59,395 nucleotides of DNA from positions 1-59,395 of the forward strand of contig DATNQI010000054.1 of assembly GCA_036704125.1 (NCBI GenBank), read 5' to 3'. Position numbers and translations under genes: made by a program. The notes under the pieces are model-generated. The model was not told where the DNA came from. It worked only from the letters and a program-made list of their open reading frames with translations, and ran no database searches. This document shows positions 47,012 through 55,991 of this stretch, piece after piece (the first letter of the stretch is position 1; each line of letters starts with the position of its first letter). This stretch comes from Pantanalinema sp. Lineage in GTDB: Bacteria; Cyanobacteriota; Sericytochromatia; S15B-MN24; UBA4093.

Positions 47012-47710
47012 CTAGATTCCTCGCTTGTCGCCCCAGAGGAGGCGATGGAACTGGGGCAGGGCGCGCCACTGGTACGCAGCCCAGAAGGGATCGGCGAGCA
47101 GGTGGTCCTCGACCATGGAGCGCATGCCCTCCAGGTAGTCGCCCGCGCCCTGCTCGGAGTTTCCGACCGGCTGGAGGATCACCGGCACCTTGCGCTCGGA
47201 GACCTGCGGGAACTCGGAAAGCAGCTCCTTGACCACCGCCAGGTCCTCCGCGCCGTTCACCACGAACTTGAGCTGGAGCTTGCCAGGGTAGTGGGCGAGG
47301 AACTCGCCGATGACGCGCCTGTTGGGCTTGTGGCCGCTCGAGCCCAGCTTGGGGCTGATGCTCCAGAGGTCCACCCGGTCGTAGGGCTTGAAGATGGTGC
47401 CGTTGGTCTCGACGGTGACGTGGCGATCACCGACCAGGGCGAGCACCGGCGAAAGGTCCTGCATCATGGGCTCGCCGCCCGTGAAGACCACGTCGTTGGC
47501 GTGGACCTCTTCGAGGATCCGCGCGGGGGACATCTCGATCCCCTCGACCCTCTCGCCTTCCTTCCAGGAGTAGGTCGTGTCGCACCAGGCGCACGACAGG
47601 TTGCAGCCGAGGAAGCGCACGAAGGTGCTGGGCACGCCGATCCGGGTGCCCTCGCCCTGGATGCTGGTGAAGATCTCGCAGATCGGGTAGGTGGCGCTCG
47701 CCACGGTCAT
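47012..47710 (-). CDS. queE: 7-carboxy-7-deazaguanine synthase QueE
   Basis: A 232-residue radical SAM protein. The start region EIFTSIQGEGTRIGVPSTFV is followed by the cluster motif CNLSCAWCDT, GGEPMMQ and the strand VTVETNGTIFKP, as in QueE. It rearranges 6-carboxytetrahydropterin to 7-carboxy-7-deazaguanine. It lies 4 bp from queD, and the order queD, queE, queC follows the pathway order. Confidence 0.95.
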   Translation of the reverse strand: MTVASATYPICEIFTSIQGEGTRIGVPSTFVRFLGCNLSCAWCDTTYSWKEGERVEGIEMSPARILEEVHANDVVFTGGEPMMQDLSPVLALVGDRHVTVETNGTIFKPYDRVDLWSISPKLGSSGHKPNRRVIGEFLAHYPGKLQLKFVVNGAEDLAVVKELLSEFPQVSERKVPVILQPVGNSEQGAGDYLEGMRSMVEDHLLADPFWAAYQWRALPQFHRLLWGDKRGI

Positions 47711-47714
47711 GGGA

Positions 47715-48068
47715 CTAGGCCTCCTCGAAGCGGCACCAGGAGTTGGGCCCTTCGTGGACGGTCACGGCGCACACCTCGGGGATCTCGGCCTTGAAGCGCT
47801 CGAAGAAGTGGCGCGAGAGGCCCTCGGCGGTGGTCTGGATGCCGGGCAGCTCGTCGTTGAGGTAGGTGTGGTCGGGCAGGAGGGCTTCGAGGGCCTTGAG
47901 GGCGTTGAAGTCGATCAGGATGCCCAGGGCGTCGAGGTCGGCGCCCTTGACCTCGACGTCCACGAAGTAGGTGTGGCCGTGCAGGCGATCGCACTTGCCC
48001 GGGTGACCCGGGATGCGGTGCGCGGCTTCGAATTTGAGGCGTTTGGTCAGCTTGTACATGCCTCCCAT
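47715..48068 (-). CDS. queD: 6-carboxytetrahydropterin synthase QueD
   Basis: A 117-residue protein; ATG 48059 is also possible and closer to the family start, but the GGGAGG then lies only one base away. The zinc and active-site motifs FEAAHRIPGHPGKCDRLHGH and the later TVHEGPNSWCRF identify QueD. It converts 7,8-dihydroneopterin triphosphate, the FolE product, to 6-carboxytetrahydropterin. First gene of the que cluster. Confidence 0.93.
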   Translation of the reverse strand: MGGMYKLTKRLKFEAAHRIPGHPGKCDRLHGHTYFVDVEVKGADLDALGILIDFNALKALEALLPDHTYLNDELPGIQTTAEGLSRHFFERFKAEIPEVCAVTVHEGPNSWCRFEEA

Positions 48069-48125
48069 CTTATCAGATGAGAGGATGAAACCCCAGTACT
48101 GGCCTGGATCTCCGGGGGACGCTCG

Positions 48126-49850
48126 CTAGTATCCGAGCGCCTTGCCGCCCTTGCGGGGGTCCGCCCACCCCTCGAGGGTGCCGTCCGGCTTGCGCACGAT
48201 GGCCTGGGCATCCCCCAGCGGCCGCACCTTGATGGTGTGCCCCATGGCCATCAGCTCCGAGAGGACCTTGGGGTCGAAGCCGTCCGGCTCCACGTCGATC
48301 TGATCCGGCAGGCCCTGGTGGTGGAAACGGGGCGCGACCACCGCCTGGCGGGCGTTCATGCCGTAGTCGAGGACGTTGAGCATGACCTGGAGGGTGGTGG
48401 TGGGGATGGTCGAGCCGCCCGGCGAGCCGACCGCCATGAGGAAGCGGCCCTTCTCGTCCAGGACCAGGGTGGGGGACATGGAGCTGAGCATGCGCTTGCC
48501 CGGCGCCACCGCGTTGCGCTCGCCCTGCACCAGGCCGTAGAGGTTGGGGGTGCCGGGCTTGGCGGCGAAGTCGTCCATCTCGTTGTTGTAGAGGACGCCC
48601 GTGCCCTTGGCGACGATGGCGTTGCCGTAGGCGCCGTTCAGGGTGTAGGTGTTGCTCACCACGTTGCCCTGGCTGTCTGCGACGACGAAGTGGGTCGTCT
48701 CGGGATGTTCGGCGAGGCCCGGCATGCGCGAGTACTCGGGGGTCGCTCGCGCGGGGTCGATGGTGGCGCGGCGGGCCTTGAGGTAGCTGGGGGCCATGAG
48801 CTGCTTGAGGGGGTTCTTCACGAAGTCGGGATCGCCGAGGTATTCGTTGCGGTCCGCGTAGGCCCGGCGCTCCACCTCGGTGACCAGGTGCATCATGGGC
48901 GCGGTGTGGTAGCCCAGGCCCTTGAGGTCGTCGCCTTCGAGCATCTGGAGGATCTCGGCGAGCAGGATCCCGCCGGAGCTCGGAGGCGGCATGCTGATCA
49001 CACGCTTGCCCTTGTAGGTGAAGGCGATGGGCTCGCGCCACTTGGCCTTGTACGCCGAGAGGTCCGCCTCGGTCATGATGCCGCCGTTCGCCGCCATGTC
49101 CTTGGCGATCGCCTTGGCCACCGGCCCGGCGTAAAAGCCGGCGGGGCCCGCTTCGGCGATCCGGCGCAGGGTGGCGGCCAGGTCCTTCTGAACGAGGCGA
49201 TCGCCCACCGCCAGGGGGTTGCCGTCCTTGAGGAAGATGCGCGTCGCCTCGGGGTCGCGCCACAGATCCGCCTGGTACTTGGTCAGCGAGATGGCGAGGC
49301 CCTGATCGACGGCGAAGCCCTTCTCGGCCAGGGCGATCGCGGGCTGGATCAGCTGCTTCCAGGGCAGGTGCCCCAGCTTGCGGTGGGCCTCGTACAGGCC
49401 GCGCACCGTGCCCGGCGTGCCGGTGCCCAGCCGATGGGTGAGGCTGAGTTCGGTCAGGTTGCCCTGGGCGTCGAGGTACATGTCGCGGTGGGCCTTGGCC
49501 GGGGCCGTCTCGCGGTAGTCGAGGGCGTAGGTCTTGCCCTTGGCGTCGCGAGCGACCATGAAGCCGCCGCCCCCGATGTTGCCCGCCTCGGGCCAGGTCA
49601 CGGCCATGGCCATGGCCACCGCGACCGCCGCGTCGAAGGCGTTGCCGCCCTTCTTCATGACGTCGATGCCGACCTGGCTTGCGATCGCCGACACGCTGGA
49701 GACCAGGCCGTGCGCGGCCCGGACCGGCTCGCCCGTCGCCTGGTAACGCCAGGCGCTGGGGATCGGCGTCGGACTCGCGGCGAGGGTGGCGCCGGGGGCG
49801 CTTGCCAGGGCGACGAGGACCAGGGAGGCAGCGATGAGGGCGCGTGACAC
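48126..49850 (-). CDS. ggt: Gamma-glutamyltransferase
   Basis: A 574-residue protein with a Sec signal peptide (LIAASLVLVALASAPGATLA). The motifs AAHGLVSSVSAIASQVG, NIGGGGFMV, MPPPSSGGILLAEIL and the catalytic Thr of ETTHFVVAD, at which the proenzyme self-cleaves, followed by GSPGGSTIPTTTLQ, match Ggt. It hydrolyses or transfers gamma-glutamyl groups of glutathione in the periplasm. It starts at GTG 49850 with GGAGA upstream and ends before queD on the same strand. Confidence 0.95.
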   Translation of the reverse strand: MSRALIAASLVLVALASAPGATLAASPTPIPSAWRYQATGEPVRAAHGLVSSVSAIASQVGIDVMKKGGNAFDAAVAVAMAMAVTWPEAGNIGGGGFMVARDAKGKTYALDYRETAPAKAHRDMYLDAQGNLTELSLTHRLGTGTPGTVRGLYEAHRKLGHLPWKQLIQPAIALAEKGFAVDQGLAISLTKYQADLWRDPEATRIFLKDGNPLAVGDRLVQKDLAATLRRIAEAGPAGFYAGPVAKAIAKDMAANGGIMTEADLSAYKAKWREPIAFTYKGKRVISMPPPSSGGILLAEILQMLEGDDLKGLGYHTAPMMHLVTEVERRAYADRNEYLGDPDFVKNPLKQLMAPSYLKARRATIDPARATPEYSRMPGLAEHPETTHFVVADSQGNVVSNTYTLNGAYGNAIVAKGTGVLYNNEMDDFAAKPGTPNLYGLVQGERNAVAPGKRMLSSMSPTLVLDEKGRFLMAVGSPGGSTIPTTTLQVMLNVLDYGMNARQAVVAPRFHHQGLPDQIDVEPDGFDPKVLSELMAMGHTIKVRPLGDAQAIVRKPDGTLEGWADPRKGGKALGY

Positions 49851-50001
49851 GGGAGCGTCTCCTTCAAAAGCAAGCAGGGCTCCAACATCCTACCCGGACT
49901 TTTCAAGCACGGCCAGGCATGGTAAATTAATTACGATGAATCGTTACTGAATCAAAATCCTCGTCGACGCAATCCCCTCATCGCCTTCAGGAGGTCGCGC
50001 C

Positions 50002-50346
50002 ATGACGCAGCCCACCCTCAGAGCCCTCGCCTGCCTGCTGGTCGCCGTCGCCGGGGCCTCGTGCGCCACGCCGGCCCAGAGCACCAACCCCGCCCGCACG
50101 TCCCAGTCGCGCCTGAGCGCGCAGGGGACGACGAGCGGGGTTCACGACTTCAGCCCCGACAACTGGAGCCTCTCGGTCAAGCGCAAGGATCGCCTGCAGG
50201 TCTACATCGCCGAGACGCCGGACTGGTACGAGGTGGTGGAGCAGGAGCTGCCGCGCTCCCAGAAGGACTTCAACACCCTGAAGGAGGCGATCGCCTATGC
50301 CAACCGGCAGTACGCCGACTGGCCGCTCATCTCGCTCGATCAGTAG
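50002..50346 (+). CDS. Small lipoprotein (114 aa)
   Basis: ATG 50002 with AGGAGG upstream. Signal peptide LACLLVAVAGA with lipobox ASC. The mature region contains SPDNWSLSVKRKDRLQVYIA and TPDWYEVVEQELPRSQKDFN, mixed alpha/beta. No family recognised. It is divergent from ggt and convergent with folE. Confidence 0.7.
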   Translation: MTQPTLRALACLLVAVAGASCATPAQSTNPARTSQSRLSAQGTTSGVHDFSPDNWSLSVKRKDRLQVYIAETPDWYEVVEQELPRSQKDFNTLKEAIAYANRQYADWPLISLDQ

Positions 50347-50357
50347 GGAGGGGGCGC

Positions 50358-50942
50358 CTAGCGGCAGGTCAGCATCAGGAACTCGGTGCGGCGATCGCTC
50401 TTGGCGAACTCGCCCTCGAAGGCGGTGGTGATCATGGTCGAGCCTTCCTTGCGGACGCCCCGGCAGGTCATGCAGCCGTGGACGCCCTCGACCAGCACCG
50501 CGGCCCCCCGGGCGCCCAGGTGGGTCATCAGGGCCTGGGCGATGTGCTGGGTCATGCGCTCCTGGATCTGGAGGCGGCGCGCGAAGCAATCGACCAGGCG
50601 CGCCAGCTTGGAGAGGCCCACCACCCGGTCGGCGGGCAGGTAGGCGATGTGCGCGATCCCGTCGAAGGGGAGCATGTGGTGCTCGCAGGTCGAGTCGAAG
50701 GGGATGTCCTTGAGCAGGACGAACTCCTGGTAGCCCTCGACCTCCTCGAACGTCGTCGAGAGGATCTCGGCGGGATCCTGGTGGTAGCCGGCATAGATCT
50801 CGCCCCAGCTGCGCAGGACCCGGTCGGGAGTGTCCTTGAGGCCTTCGCGATCGGGATCCTCGCCGATGGCCTCGAGCAGCGTCCGAAGCGCTTGACGTGC
50901 GCGCTCCTCTCGACTCATCGGGACTTGGGTTTCGATCGCCAC
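50358..50942 (-). CDS. folE: GTP cyclohydrolase I
   Basis: A 194-residue protein from GTG 50942 with AGGAGG five bases upstream. Motifs TPDRVLRSWGEIYAGY, DIPFDSTCEHHMLPFDGIAH, GLSKLARLVDCFARRLQIQE and HGCMTCRGVRK contain the zinc ligands (Cys, His, Cys) and catalytic His. It makes dihydroneopterin triphosphate from GTP, the first step of both folate and the queuosine pathway encoded 2.3 kb away. Confidence 0.97.
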   Translation of the reverse strand: MAIETQVPMSREERARQALRTLLEAIGEDPDREGLKDTPDRVLRSWGEIYAGYHQDPAEILSTTFEEVEGYQEFVLLKDIPFDSTCEHHMLPFDGIAHIAYLPADRVVGLSKLARLVDCFARRLQIQERMTQHIAQALMTHLGARGAAVLVEGVHGCMTCRGVRKEGSTMITTAFEGEFAKSDRRTEFLMLTCR

Positions 50943-51049
50943 GTCGGCCTCCTGTTCTGACCCTGTTCTTGCGCCTTGGCGCTGGATTCCGAGCCCATGA
51001 GCGGGCGCCGGGCCCATTATACCTCGATTCACACGAGAGGAGGCGCCAG

Positions 51050-51469
51050 GTGATCACCCTTCAAACCCTCGCAAGGACCTTCGCTTCGCACCGGGACGCG
51101 CGCAGGCTCGACCTGCTCGAGGCGCGCTGCCGCGCACGCCTCACCGGCCGCCCCTACCTGCTCGGCGAGCGGGCGCTCTTGGCCCTCTGCCTGAGCGAGG
51201 CCGGATCCGAGACGGCCGCGCTGGTGGAGTGGGACGAGAGCATCTGGTGGGCCGAGCGCTTCGGCCACTGGAGCCTGCTCGCCAGTTGCCTGGGCCTGAT
51301 GGCCCCCTACTTCCCGCGCGAGGCGCTCGCCATCCTGGACGGCAGCAAAGGCGCGTTCCCGCTCGGAGCGCGCCGCTACTGGAGATCGCGCCTTCTCGGC
51401 GCGATCCGGCGCCACGCCGAGGCCCGGGCCGCCATGCCGAATGTGATCAGGGCCACCGACAAGCGGTAA
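51050..51469 (+). CDS. Hypothetical helical-repeat protein (139 aa)
   Basis: GTG 51050 has GGAGG six bases upstream. The protein is Ala/Leu/Arg-rich with repeated helix pairs (RARLTGRPYLLGERALLALC, GHWSLLASCLGLMAPYFPRE), like a TPR-type repeat. No catalytic motif, signal or membrane segment is evident. It is divergent from folE. Confidence 0.55.
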   Translation: MITLQTLARTFASHRDARRLDLLEARCRARLTGRPYLLGERALLALCLSEAGSETAALVEWDESIWWAERFGHWSLLASCLGLMAPYFPREALAILDGSKGAFPLGARRYWRSRLLGAIRRHAEARAAMPNVIRATDKR

Positions 51470-51517
51470 GATCGGTTGCTAGTTTGAGGCTCGGGAAATA
51501 GCCCCCAGGAGGAACTG

Positions 51518-51898
51518 ATGGAACCATCAAACCATGGAACTCCCCAAGGGCGTTCAGGACGGTCGATCTTCGACATGGCCGAGATCCGCAGCGGTAGCGG
51601 CTTGGGCACCGGCCGCGCGGCGGCCCGCGGCGGCTCCGCCGAGCGTGCCCCCGAGGCTCCCCAGGATCGCCCCCTGGAGCGTCCCATCGAGCGCTCCACC
51701 GAACGCCAGCCGGATCCGCGCACCAAGTCGGTCTCCCTCACCGATCGCCAGCTCGCGCTGACCATCGGGGCCATCGAGCACGTCATCGGCGAGATGCGCC
51801 GCCTGCCCGGCACCGAGGCCACGCTCAAGGAGTTCGAAAGCTGCCTGTACCCGCTTCGCCAGGCCCTCGCGATCCTGCCGCCGGCCCCGTCCAAGTAG
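51518..51898 (+). CDS. Hypothetical protein (126 aa) with disordered N-terminus
   Basis: ATG 51518 follows CCAGGAGGAACTG. The first ~70 residues are Gly/Arg/Pro/Glu-rich and probably disordered (GRAAARGGSAERAPEAPQ, RPLERPIERSTER); the last 55 form helices (RQLALTIGAIEHVIGEMRRL, FESCLYPLRQALAIL). It ends in a stop directly before the in-frame N-terminal part of the methylase, one frame over. No family recognised; its relation to the methylase start is discussed there. Confidence 0.55.
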   Translation: MEPSNHGTPQGRSGRSIFDMAEIRSGSGLGTGRAAARGGSAERAPEAPQDRPLERPIERSTERQPDPRTKSVSLTDRQLALTIGAIEHVIGEMRRLPGTEATLKEFESCLYPLRQALAILPPAPSK

Positions 51899-51990
51899 GA
51901 CCGAGCGGCAAATCGATCCAGGCCAAGCAGCAGCTCGGGCAATTCTTCACCCCTGCCTCCCTCGCGGGTTTCGCGTGGGAGGTCGTCGCG

Positions 51991-53436
51991 TTGCTGCAAT
52001 CGAACGGCGCCTCGCGCCGCCCCTCCCTGTCGCGCGGCGGGCTCGAGCCCGCCATGGGCGCGGGGGTCTTCCTGCGCGAGGGGCTTTCGCGCGGCCTCGA
52101 GGCCTCGCGCCTGGTCGGCGTGGACATCGACCCGGAGCTCGCCCCGCACTGGGAGACCCTTTCCCGGGAGCATCCCGGCCTGCGCCTGGTGAGGGCGGAT
52201 GCGCTCCTGCCCCACGAGGCCCTCTCGGGCCCCTTCGACGTGGTCATCGGCAACCCGCCCTACGGATCGGCGGGGCTCGAAGCGATCGCCTCGCCCGCCA
52301 CCCCCCTGGATCGAGCGCTGGCGCGCAGCATCCAGGAGGCGTACGACATCCACCGCAAGCCGGGCAAGCCCGTGCGCGCCGGGCGGCTCCACACCTTCCC
52401 CATCGAGTGCCTCTTCGTCGAGCGCAGCCTGCGCCTTTGCGCCGAGGGAGGCTTCGTCGCCCTGGTCCTGCCCGAGGGGATCCTGAGCAACCAGCGCCTC
52501 CAGCACGTCCGCGACTGGGTGGAGCGCCACGGCTCGGTCCGCGTGGTCGTCTCGCTGCCCCCGGGGGCGTTCCGCGCCGAGGGGACGGCGGCCCGCACCG
52601 CCCTGGTCGTGTTCGAGAAGACCACCGACCACCGGCCCGCCATGCTGTTCGAGGCCCCGCGCGCCTCCGCGCTCGGTGGCATCCTCGACGCCATCCAGGC
52701 CAGGCTCGGCGGACGCGAGGCCTCGGCGACCCTGGTCCCGTCTCTATCGGGACAGCGCTGGGACCCCGGCTTCTGGAACCCCGCCGTCTCGAGCCCCCTT
52801 TCCGCGCTCGAAGAGCGCCATGCCCTCGCTCCATTGGGGGATTTCCTCGCCTTCATGACCTACGGCCCCATCGTCACGGGAAAGCGGCGCGAGGCGCCCC
52901 CCGGCGAGGTGGTGATCCTCAACCAGGGCGAGCTCGGCTTTTCGGGCCTGGACTGGCGAAGCGCGCGGCGCTTCGCGGCGGGCTCCGCCCACGACCCGCC
53001 GCGCAGCCGCCCGCTGCCGGGGGACCTTTTGTTCGCGCGATCGGGGGCGGGCTCGCTCGGCAAGGGCCGCATGGCGGTGCTGGACGAGGCGATCCGGGCG
53101 AACGTGGGGTGCTTCGTGGACATCCTGCGCTTCGACGGGCTCGATCCCCATTTCGCGTGGCTGTATCTCGCCTCGCGCTTCGGGCAGGGGCAGATCCGGC
53201 GCCTGATCAACGGGGTGGCCACCCCGAACCTCTCCTTCAGGGCGATAAGGAGCCTGCGGGTGCCGGTGCTGCCCCTCGAGGACCAGGAAACCCTGGGGCG
53301 GCTCTACCGCGAGGGGGTCCTGCCGCTGCACCGGGCCATGGTGCTGCCGGGCGCCGGGACGCTCCAGCGCAAGGCCGCGGAGGATGCCATGCGCGAGGCG
53401 ATCGCCGAGTTCGAGGCCCGCCTCTGCCATGAATAG
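51991..53436 (+). CDS. N6-adenine DNA methyltransferase with HsdS-like C-terminal domain; upstream start unclear
   Basis: The first usual start codon in frame is TTG 51991, yet the conserved N-terminal motif (KQQLGQFFTPASLAGFAWEV, from about 51928) lies in frame upstream, so the true protein is longer. The catalytic domain has motif I (EPAMGAGVFLRE), GVDIDPE and motif IV NPPYG. The C-terminal ~180 residues (PGDLLFARSGAGSLGKGRMA, FGQGQIRRLINGVATPNLSF) match a target-recognition domain like that of HsdS. It is thus a self-contained modification enzyme, possibly part of a restriction or phage-exclusion system, but no nuclease is next to it. The frame is open upstream to 51598 without ATG, GTG or TTG. 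Confidence 0.82.
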   Translation: MLQSNGASRRPSLSRGGLEPAMGAGVFLREGLSRGLEASRLVGVDIDPELAPHWETLSREHPGLRLVRADALLPHEALSGPFDVVIGNPPYGSAGLEAIASPATPLDRALARSIQEAYDIHRKPGKPVRAGRLHTFPIECLFVERSLRLCAEGGFVALVLPEGILSNQRLQHVRDWVERHGSVRVVVSLPPGAFRAEGTAARTALVVFEKTTDHRPAMLFEAPRASALGGILDAIQARLGGREASATLVPSLSGQRWDPGFWNPAVSSPLSALEERHALAPLGDFLAFMTYGPIVTGKRREAPPGEVVILNQGELGFSGLDWRSARRFAAGSAHDPPRSRPLPGDLLFARSGAGSLGKGRMAVLDEAIRANVGCFVDILRFDGLDPHFAWLYLASRFGQGQIRRLINGVATPNLSFRAIRSLRVPVLPLEDQETLGRLYREGVLPLHRAMVLPGAGTLQRKAAEDAMREAIAEFEARLCHE

Positions 53437-53464
53437 GTCGGAGTGATCCGCCCTCTCGCGGAGA

Positions 53465-54118
53465 TTAGACCAGAAGCAGGTCGAACAGCTCGCGACGCCC
53501 CGGCGTGCCCTCCACGTCGGTGAACTCGCTGAGGATGAGGCCCGCCTTCGGGTGGTAGGTGTGGCTGCTCGAGCCGTTCTCGTTGACGGTCGAGAGGCGC
53601 AGGCAGCCATGGAAGCGCCCCGCCTCGACCTCCACCGGCCCCTCGACGAAGTAGAGCTGGAAGCTCACGGTGGTCTCGTCCAGCTCCTCGGTCCAGGCGC
53701 GCTCCTGGATGGGGAAGCGCCAGATCCAGTCGTGGGCCACCAGGTTTCGCTTGCCCTTGACCTCGGCCGCGACCCCTTCGGCGGTGCGGATCACGTCGTA
53801 GGTGTAGCGATCGCCCCGGGCCTCGCGCTGCTCGATGGTCGCGCGCGCCACGGCCCCCTCCTGGCCCGCGAGGACCTCGAAGGTCCCGAAGCCGCTCAGC
53901 TCCCCTTCGATCGTCTCCTTGAAGACCGCGAGGTGGCCCGGCATCATGAGGAAGTAAGAGGCGACCTCGCCCGGCGCCGCGGCCTCCCAGTCGAGCGCAT
54001 GCCGCGTGGCCTCGGAACCGAGGCGCACGCGGCGCTCCGGGTCGAAGCCGCAGGCTTCGAGGGCGAAGGCGAGCAGGGCTGCTCGATCGGTGGGGACTTG
54101 AAGAGACGGTTCGCGCAT
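53465..54118 (-). CDS. Hypothetical protein (217 aa)
   Basis: ATG 54118 has AAGGAG nine bases upstream. N-terminal helix (RAALLAFALEACGFDPERRV), then a series of beta strands (EVASYFLMMPGHLAVFKETI, TVSFQLYFVEGPVEVEAGRF, SSHTYHPKAGLILSEF) that could form a lipocalin- or START-like barrel. No signal peptide. No family recognised. It converges with the methylase gene and ends 29 bp from it. Confidence 0.55.
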   Translation of the reverse strand: MREPSLQVPTDRAALLAFALEACGFDPERRVRLGSEATRHALDWEAAAPGEVASYFLMMPGHLAVFKETIEGELSGFGTFEVLAGQEGAVARATIEQREARGDRYTYDVIRTAEGVAAEVKGKRNLVAHDWIWRFPIQERAWTEELDETTVSFQLYFVEGPVEVEAGRFHGCLRLSTVNENGSSSHTYHPKAGLILSEFTDVEGTPGRRELFDLLLV

Positions 54119-54368
54119 GGGCGCAACTCCTTGGAGAAGAGAATCGGGTGAAATGGGCTAGAGCGTCCATGGCATGCTAACACGGCCCCTCGCGCGCGGC
54201 GCAAAGCAAGGCGTGATCCATGTCATCAATAAAACTCCGTTACAAACCGTAAAGGTTTATATCTTGTTATAACGCTTGTGACATGGTTATACTTGGAACG
54301 CTCGGTTACCCGAAGCTCCGTCCCCGGCCCATTCGCCGCCTCGTCCTCGCCCAAACCGGAGGCCACTC

Positions 54369-55208
54369 GTGGAAGAGACCCGCAGCACCGGCGACATCGC
54401 GCCGGCCGTCAGCGCTCGCATCACCCCGGAGGACGCGCAGTACCAGGACGTGGTGCAGCGCCTGTTCACCAGGCCCGAGGCGCCGGGCCAGGACATGCGC
54501 CAGCCCGAGGATCGAGACCCGTTCAACTTCAACCTGATCGCCAACGTGAGCCACGAGCTGCGCACGCCGCTGTCGACCATCGCCGGCTTCGGGTCCATCC
54601 TCGACGACGACAGCATCGGGTCCCTGAACCCCTTGCAGCGCGACTGCGTCCGCAAGATCCTCGAGGGCAGCGAGACCATGCTGCGGGTCGTCTCGGACCT
54701 GCTCGTGTTCTCCCAGCTCGAGGCCGACGCGTACGTCCTCCACCGGACCATGGTCGCCCCGGTCGAGACGGTCCAGGCCGCCCTCATGGCCATGCAGCCC
54801 GTCCTCGACGCCAAGCACCAGCGCCTCGAGGTCAAGCTCGACCTGCCGCTCCCTTCGCTCTACGCCGACGGCGATCGCCTGGTGCAGATCCTGAGCAACC
54901 TGCTCGACAACGCCTCGCGCTTCACCCCGTCGGGCGGCCAGATCGCCCTGCGCTGCGGCAAGGAGGGCAACGACCTGGTGATCGAGGTGACGGACCACGG
55001 CATCGGGATGGCCGACGAGCACCTGGAGCGGATCTTCGACCGCTACTACCAGATCCGCGACCAGCGCGCCAAGCGCACGGGCGGCACCGGCCTGGGCCTG
55101 GCCATCGTCAAGCGCCTGGTCGAGCTCCACGGCGGGGCGATCGCGGTCGAGAGCGCCCCGGACCGGGGCAGCCGCTTCATCGTGAATCTGCCCGTGAAGC
55201 GACCGTAA
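54369..55208 (+). CDS. Histidine kinase (no sensory domain)
   Basis: A 279-residue protein from GTG 54369 (GGAGG six bases upstream). HisKA begins almost at once with His62 ([20 protein letters not shown]), then the ATP-binding domain with N box ([12 protein letters not shown]), G1 (DHGIGM) and G2 ([19 protein letters not shown]). There is no PAS, GAF or transmembrane segment, so signal input must come through a partner protein. The 250-bp region upstream is AT-rich and probably carries its promoter. It ends in a strong terminator. Confidence 0.92.
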   Translation: MEETRSTGDIAPAVSARITPEDAQYQDVVQRLFTRPEAPGQDMRQPEDRDPFNFNLIANVSHELRTPLSTIAGFGSILDDDSIGSLNPLQRDCVRKILEGSETMLRVVSDLLVFSQLEADAYVLHRTMVAPVETVQAALMAMQPVLDAKHQRLEVKLDLPLPSLYADGDRLVQILSNLLDNASRFTPSGGQIALRCGKEGNDLVIEVTDHGIGMADEHLERIFDRYYQIRDQRAKRTGGTGLGLAIVKRLVELHGGAIAVESAPDRGSRFIVNLPVKRP

Positions 55209-55216
55209 CGCTTTCC

Positions 55217-55252
55217 AGCAAGAAGGGCCGCCTCTTGGCGGCCCTTCTTGCT
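55217..55252 (+). terminator. Terminator after the histidine kinase gene
   Basis: A perfect 16-bp stem (AGCAAGAAGGGCCGCC with its complement) around TCTT, 8 bp past the stop at 55208; the T-rich arm supports termination. Confidence 0.75.
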
Positions 55253-55364
55253 GCGATGAGAATGCTTGGCTTGCGCGCTGGAGCGGGGGATCTCCCGATT
55301 TAACTTGAATCCTCTGACTTAATCCATTAAATTAGAGGTTGAAAGTTCTGAAAGGAGGTGCAAA

Positions 55365-55991
55365 ATGTCTCCGCGCCGTCACAGCTCGGACGAGTTCCTC
55401 TCGCAAGAACCGGCACTCGACCGAGCAGCCCGAAAACCCGCAGGGCGCCGCAAAGGGCCGTTCGCAGGCCTGCCCGTCGTTTTGCAGCGGCGCCTCCAGC
55501 AAGCCATCGATGACTACCGCGAAGAGACGGATGCGGCAGAGCACCGCAAAGCGGAAATCGAGCAGGAGTTCTTCGGGCGCGCCTTCAGCCGGGAAGAACG
55601 CCTGGAACTGCGCTATGCCGCCATGATGAAAGAAGCCCGGGCCCGTGACCGTCTGTTGGAGAGCGCCTGGAACACCCGAAAGGTCCAGGAGTTTCTCGGT
55701 GGGGTGAGCCACCAGACCCCTCACGATCGACGCCACAGCGGGACGCTTATCGCCATCCTGGACAGAGGGGAATGGCGCTATCCCGACTGGCAGTTCGATG
55801 CCTCGGGGCCTGACCGTGTCGTTGACGGGCTTCCAGACATCATTCGCGCCCTGCCGGTCGGTACACTGGCCAAGATCCGCTGGCTCAGCGAAGCTAACGA
55901 CCTCTTCGGGGAGCGTAGCCCGATCGAGGAGCTACGCGCCGGCAACAAGGAACGCGTCTTGTACGAAGCGCAGCGACTGGAAGCCGAGTGA
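55365..55991 (+). CDS. Antitoxin of a RES-Xre type toxin-antitoxin system
   Basis: A 208-residue protein (AAGGAGG upstream of ATG 55365). The N-terminus is Arg-rich and partly helical (RLQQAIDDYREETDAAEHRK). The C-terminal ~90 residues (RGEWRYPDWQFDASGPDRVV, LPDIIRALPVG, WLSEANDLFGERSPIEEL, ERVLYEAQRLE) match the MbcA/ParS/Xre antitoxin toxin-binding domain. No obvious Cro-type helix-turn-helix lies in front. It overlaps the RES-domain gene by one base. It should neutralise the toxin by blocking its active site. Confidence 0.82.
   Translation: MSPRRHSSDEFLSQEPALDRAARKPAGRRKGPFAGLPVVLQRRLQQAIDDYREETDAAEHRKAEIEQEFFGRAFSREERLELRYAAMMKEARARDRLLESAWNTRKVQEFLGGVSHQTPHDRRHSGTLIAILDRGEWRYPDWQFDASGPDRVVDGLPDIIRALPVGTLAKIRWLSEANDLFGERSPIEELRAGNKERVLYEAQRLEAE

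Noticed and set aside
55300-55331. TTAA motifs upstream of the RES-Xre operon as members of the Pho-like regulon
   Set aside because: The units at 55300, 55319 and 55327 are spaced 19 and 8 bp, not 10-11 bp, so they do not fit the array pattern.
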